9,189 nucleotides of DNA. It comes from JACPXH01 sp964409225 (GTDB lineage Bacteria > Patescibacteriota > Minisyncoccia > JACPXH01). Under the pieces are notes generated by a model that was not told the DNA's origin, did not search any database, and worked only from the letters and a program-made list of their open reading frames with translations. Below are positions 7,042 to 9,189 of this stretch, in pieces. A program made the translations under genes and the position numbers. The stretch covers positions 1 through 9,189 of the forward strand of contig CAYPCM010000028.1 of NCBI GenBank assembly GCA_964409225.1, in the 5' to 3' direction. The first letter of the stretch is position 1; the number at the start of each line of letters is the position of its first letter.

Positions 7042-8492
7042 GTATGGAGGATCTCACGCGGCTTACCATTGCGGACATCCAAACAGGCATGCAGGAGCGG
7101 CGGTTCTCTGCCGAAGGTTTGGCGCGCGACGCACTCGCCGCGATTGATGACCGCAACGACGAACTCAACGCCGTGCTTGCGCCTACGGCGCTTCAAGCGC
7201 TCGCGGCCGCGAGAATGGTGGATGATAAGGTTGCGGTCGGCGAAGCACCGGGGTCGCTCGCGGGCGTGCCGGTCGCGCTAAAAGACAATATTCTTGTGGC
7301 CGAAGCTCGCGCGACTGCCGGTTCAAAAATATTGGAGAATTACGTTGCGCCGTATGACGCCACCGTAGTTGAAAAACTGAAAGCAGCCGGAGCCGTGATC
7401 GTGGCCAAAACCAATCTGGATGAGTTTGCGATGGGTTCGTCAACCGAAAACTCTGCCTACGGCCCCACGCGCAACCCGCGCGATCTTGAGCGCGTGCCCG
7501 GCGGATCTTCCGGCGGATCAGCCGCGGCCGTGGCCGCGGGGATGTGCGCGGTTGCGCTTGGTTCTGACACCGGCGGCTCGATCCGCCAGCCCGCGGGCTT
7601 TTGCGGGGTGGTGGGCTTTAAGCCGACGTATGGGTCGGTGTCGCGCCACGGCCTTGTCGCGATGGCCTCAAGCTTGGATGTGATTGGGCCTTTTGGCAAA
7701 ACCGTGGCAGATGTGCGGGCGGTGTACGATGTGATTCGCGGGAAAGATGAGTTTGACGCGACAAGCCACGATGTAGTATCAAATATCAAAAATCAAATAT
7801 CAAAAAAACGAAGTGACCTTCACGGAGTCACCGTGGGGGTGCCGAAAGAGTACTTCATTGAGGGCTTGGAGCCCGAAGTCGAAAAAACCATCCGGCACGA
7901 AATCGAGCGTCTGCAAACGCTCGGCGCCGAAATCGTTGAAGTATCTTTGCCGCATACCGAGTACGCGATTGCCACGTACTACCTCGTAATGCCGGCTGAA
8001 GTTTCGTCAAACCTCGCGCGTTTTGACGGCATCCGTTACGGACTCTCAAGGAGTGGGCGCGGTCTCAGGCAAACGTACTTGGAGAGTCGTGCCGATGGCT
8101 TCGGCCCTGAACCGCGCCGGCGGATTATGTTGGGTACTTACGTGCTTTCCGCGGGCTACTACGACGCCTACTACCGCAAAGCCATGCAGGTGCGGACTCT
8201 CATCAGCGAGGACTTCGAGCGGGCCTTTAAGGCGGTGGACGTTATTGTTTCGCCGACCTCGCCGTCGCTTCCGTTTAAGTTTGGCGAGAAAACCGCAGAT
8301 CCTTTGCAGATGTATCTTGAAGACGTCTTCACGGTGCCCGCGAATCTCGCGGGTATCCCGGCGATCTCGGTGCCGTGCCCGAGGAATTCAGAACAGCTGC
8401 CCATAGGGTTGCAGTTAATGGGCGCATTCGGTTCTGACGACTTCTTGCTGGACGTTGCCGGTCGGTATGAGAATAACGTAGCCGTGCATTAA
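7038..8492 (+). CDS. gatA: Asp/Glu-tRNA amidotransferase subunit A (amidase)
   Basis: Catalytic glutaminase subunit of GatCAB: releases ammonia from glutamine and passes it to GatB. It is 484 residues long, as is usual. The amidase-signature Ser-cisSer-Lys triad is visible: Lys82 in VALKDN, Ser157 in PGGSSGGSAAA, Ser181 in DTGGSIRQPAG. Later motifs GVPKEYF, GTYVLSAGYYDAYY, VSPTSPSLPF and PIGLQLMG also fit. The GTG at 7038 overlaps the gatC stop by four bases and has AGAGG ten bases upstream; an ATG at 7044 is an alternative that drops two residues. A surface linker (about residues 247-258) is encoded by an AT-rich tandem repeat. The protein ends YENNVAVH, a few residues shorter than many homologues but without loss of the fold. 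gatB is not in this window. Confidence 0.96.
   Translation: MSMEDLTRLTIADIQTGMQERRFSAEGLARDALAAIDDRNDELNAVLAPTALQALAAARMVDDKVAVGEAPGSLAGVPVALKDNILVAEARATAGSKILENYVAPYDATVVEKLKAAGAVIVAKTNLDEFAMGSSTENSAYGPTRNPRDLERVPGGSSGGSAAAVAAGMCAVALGSDTGGSIRQPAGFCGVVGFKPTYGSVSRHGLVAMASSLDVIGPFGKTVADVRAVYDVIRGKDEFDATSHDVVSNIKNQISKKRSDLHGVTVGVPKEYFIEGLEPEVEKTIRHEIERLQTLGAEIVEVSLPHTEYAIATYYLVMPAEVSSNLARFDGIRYGLSRSGRGLRQTYLESRADGFGPEPRRRIMLGTYVLSAGYYDAYYRKAMQVRTLISEDFERAFKAVDVIVSPTSPSLPFKFGEKTADPLQMYLEDVFTVPANLAGIPAISVPCPRNSEQLPIGLQLMGAFGSDDFLLDVAGRYENNVAVH
7778..7805 (+). repeat. Tandem 14-bp repeat (2x) inside gatA
   Basis: ATCAAATATCAAAA occurs twice in direct succession; each unit is itself two near-identical 7-mers (ATCAAAT, ATCAAAA), and three more A residues follow. 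It encodes the Asn/Lys/Ile/Ser-rich stretch SNIKNQISKK in the linker between DATS and GVPKEYF. Composition differs sharply from the surrounding GC-rich gene. Since 14 is not a multiple of three, gain or loss of a unit would shift the frame. Confidence 0.85.
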
Positions 8493-8503
8493 TGTCGTTG
8501 CGC

Positions 8504-8531
8504 TTTTCTAATGTATTAATACATTAGAAAA
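8504..8531. repeat. 28-bp perfect palindrome between gatA and the small membrane gene
   Basis: Perfect dyad centred between 8517 and 8518, with 14-base arms TTTTCTAATGTATT. It begins 11 bases after the gatA stop and ends eight bases before the next ATG. It lacks a following T-run on either strand, so it is not a classic terminator. It could be an operator for a dimeric regulator, an RNA hairpin affecting translation or 3'-end stability, or a mobile-element remnant. Confidence 0.8.
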
Positions 8532-8539
8532 AAGATCAT

Positions 8540-8740
8540 ATGCTTGAACAAGATATTTTTGGATCAATGCAATCGTTCCTGGCCGCGCCGGTGGTCGAGG
8601 TAACGTTCGCCGTGCTCAAATGGATTTCGGCGATCGTTTCGTTCGCGCTCCTTTACGGCATTATTTATGTGATTATTAAAAACCTCCAGAATCAGATGAA
8701 AGAGAAGCGCGAGAAAGAGACGAAGCAGCAGAAACTATAA
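8540..8740 (+). CDS. Small single-pass membrane protein of unknown function
   Basis: A 66-residue protein I do not recognise. Residues 1-20 are short and mildly polar, residues about 21-48 form one long hydrophobic helix (VTFAVLKWISAIVSFALLYG onward), and the last 18 residues are almost all Lys, Glu, Gln and Arg, suggesting a helical cytoplasmic tail. The helix ending in a Lys/Asn stretch predicts an N-out, C-in orientation. There is no convincing Shine-Dalgarno sequence; the 28-base palindrome lies just upstream of the ATG. It follows gatA by 47 bases on the same strand and may share its transcript. Hydrophobic pattern, codon use and the candidate terminator hairpin behind it argue for a real gene; no function can be assigned. 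Confidence 0.7.
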   Translation: MLEQDIFGSMQSFLAAPVVEVTFAVLKWISAIVSFALLYGIIYVIIKNLQNQMKEKREKETKQQKL

Positions 8741-8755
8741 TGTTTCGTGCCGATG

Positions 8756-8802
8756 CGTTTGAACGATCAGCGCCCCGCCCATTTGGGCGGGGCGCTCAAA
8801 CG
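8756..8802 (+). terminator. GC-rich hairpin after the small membrane gene
   Basis: AGCGCCCCGCCC (8769-8780), loop ATTT, and its perfect complement (8785-8796) make a 12-bp stem. Outer arms CGTTTGA (8756-8762) and TCAAACG (8796-8802) can extend it past a six-base bulge. It starts within 30 bases of the stop codon, where a terminator is expected, but only a short T-run (GTTTCG) follows, so efficiency is uncertain. Confidence 0.5.
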
Positions 8803-8809
8803 TTTCGAG

Positions 8810-8831
8810 TAGGGCGGGGACGACGGGATTT
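8810..8831 (-). repeat. Displaced copy of the tRNA-Asp 3' end (22-bp direct repeat, copy 1)
   Basis: Identical over 22 bases to 8999-9020. The shared part equals the last 17 bases of the tRNA-Asp gene plus five bases of its 3' flank. After it the sequence departs from the tRNA (TCTCC instead of TGAAC), so this is a fragment, not a tRNA gene. The start points of the two copies are 189 bases apart. Confidence 0.85.
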
Positions 8832-8890
8832 CTCCTCACCCGTCGCTCCGCACGCCGCTTCGCGGCAGGCTTCGCTCCTCCTTCGGAGCC

Positions 8891-8935
8891 GGGGTTTTCC
8901 AAAACGTAAAGCAGTTTACGTTTTGGAAATACCCT
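8891..8935. repeat. Long inverted repeat with 15-bp perfect arms
   Basis: TTTCCAAAACGTAAA (8896-8910) and its exact complement (8915-8929) flank the loop GCAG. Allowing one bulged T at 8930, GGGGT (8891-8895) can pair further with ACCCT (8931-8935, one G-T pair). It is not followed by a T-run on either strand, so it is better described as a palindromic repeat than as a terminator. Confidence 0.75.
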
Positions 8936-8961
8936 TCAAACCCCTTCCCGGCGAGACATAA

Positions 8962-8997
8962 AAAATCTTGCCGCAGCATGCACTGTAGCAAGATTTT
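8962..8997 (-). terminator. Terminator of the tRNA transcript
   Basis: Arms AAAATCTTGC (8962-8971) and GCAAGATTTT (8988-8997) form a 10-bp stem; inside the 16-base loop CAG and CTG can pair again. Read on the minus strand the stem ends in six T residues, seven bases after the tRNA-Asp gene, as expected for a factor-independent terminator. It may also stop plus-strand transcription. Confidence 0.65.
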
Positions 8998-8998
8998 C

Positions 8999-9020
8999 TA
9001 GGGCGGGGACGACGGGATTT
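8999..9020 (-). repeat. 22-bp direct repeat, copy 2 (overlaps the tRNA-Asp 3' end)
   Basis: Second copy of the repeat at 8810-8831; bases 9004-9020 belong to the intact tRNA-Asp gene and 8999-9003 to its 3' flank. An intact tRNA with a displaced 3' fragment on its downstream side is the usual geometry of tRNA-targeted integration, here on a miniature scale. Confidence 0.85.
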
Positions 9021-9077
9021 GAACCCGCAACCTCTGCCGTGACAGGGCAGCGCTCCGCCAGATTGAGCTACGTCCCC
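9004..9077 (-). tRNA. tRNA-Asp (anticodon GTC)
   Basis: A 74-base gene folding into a complete cloverleaf: acceptor GGGGACG/CGTCCCC, D stem GCTC/GAGC, anticodon stem CTGCC/GGCAG around loop CTGTCAC (anticodon GTC), T stem GCGGG/CCCGT around TTCGAAT. The discriminator is G, normal for tRNA-Asp. CCA is not encoded (CCC follows), so it must be added by a CCA-adding enzyme. The gene decodes GAC and GAT codons, lies 28 bases downstream of the other tRNA and ends just before the terminator hairpin. Confidence 0.95.
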
Positions 9078-9105
9078 AGGTATTTCTCAAAGACCACTTT
9101 TGATG

Positions 9106-9177
9106 TAGCGGTGGAGGGATTCGAACCCCCGACACATGGCTTATGATGCCACTGCTCTACCGCTGAGCTACACCGCC
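9106..9177 (-). tRNA. tRNA-Met, elongator type (anticodon CAT)
   Basis: A 72-base cloverleaf: acceptor GGCGGTG/CACCGCT with a G1-T72 wobble pair, D stem GCTC/GAGC, anticodon stem GTGGC/GCCAT around ATCATAA (anticodon CAT), T stem GGGGG/CCCTC with one wobble pair, discriminator A. CCA is not encoded. The three G-C pairs of initiator tRNA in the anticodon stem are absent, so it is not tRNA-fMet. An Ile tRNA with C34 modified to lysidine has the same anticodon and cannot be excluded. Its promoter lies beyond the right edge. Confidence 0.85.
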
Positions 9178-9189
9178 ATTCTGAACATC

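Larger units (their letters stand above)
8741..9003. other. Hairpin-rich convergent intergenic region
   Basis: I see no credible gene here. The region lies between plus-strand genes and minus-strand tRNAs and holds successive inverted repeats: 8769-8780 with 8785-8796; 8821-8827 with 8839-8845; 8854-8858 with 8862-8866; 8874-8878 with 8885-8889; 8896-8910 with 8915-8929; and 8962-8971 with 8988-8997. It also holds a copy of the tRNA-Asp 3' end at 8810-8831. The density suggests terminators plus an inserted structured repeat or small element. Confidence 0.6.

Noticed and set aside
8440..8492. Possible frameshift or truncation at the GatA C-terminus
   Set aside because: LLDVAGRYENNVAVH still lines up with the final helix of GatA, and only a few dispensable terminal residues seem to be missing.
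8740..8961. Open frame of 73 codons after the small membrane gene
   Set aside because: It runs through the GC-rich hairpin, the tRNA-Asp fragment and the long palindrome. Its Arg/Ser/Pro-rich translation has no domain character, and no ribosome site precedes it.

Overview
The window looks like part of a Candidate Phyla Radiation (Patescibacteria, probably Parcubacteria-like) genome. This is inferred from three things: genes for PilX-like, pilin-anchored glycine-rich surface proteins; a tightly packed ligA-gatC-gatA run with 4-base stop/start overlaps; and short spacers rich in hairpins. TGA ends ligA and gatC, so the recoded genetic code of Gracilibacteria/SR1 does not apply. Base composition is moderately GC-rich, with AT-rich islands. 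No marker here fixes the lineage more closely.

Layout. Bases 1-2919 hold the 3' part of a very large secreted or surface protein, cut by the left window edge. Bases 3032-4567 hold a complete, shorter paralogue with a prepilin-like N-terminus. The two share a core; the first adds a Cys-rich insert, a poly-proline linker, a LamG-type lectin fold, an Ig-like domain and a Cys-containing tail. Bases 4568-4723 are a spacer with a palindrome, a short degenerate repeat and a strong ribosome binding site. Then come ligA (NAD+-dependent DNA ligase), gatC and gatA (subunits of the Asp-tRNA(Asn)/Glu-tRNA(Gln) amidotransferase). After a 28-base perfect palindrome follows a 66-residue single-pass membrane protein. 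From 8741 to 9003 there is no credible gene but a run of inverted repeats, including an exact 22-base copy of the tRNA-Asp 3' end and its flank. Two tRNA genes, Asp(GTC) and a CAT-anticodon tRNA read as Met, lie on the minus strand and converge on the plus-strand genes.

How the genes work together. The first two genes probably make envelope-anchored or pilus-associated adhesins. ligA-gatC-gatA form one translationally coupled housekeeping unit; gatB is not in the window. The minus-strand tRNAs are probably cotranscribed (28-base gap) and end at a hairpin with a T-run at 8962-8997.

The most unusual items are the duplicated tRNA-Asp 3' end bounding a hairpin-rich segment of about 170 bases, which resembles a miniature tRNA-targeted insertion; the modular growth of one pilin-like paralogue relative to the other; and a 14-base tandem duplication inside gatA whose change in copy number would shift the frame. 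I did not find a clear new defence or metabolic system.
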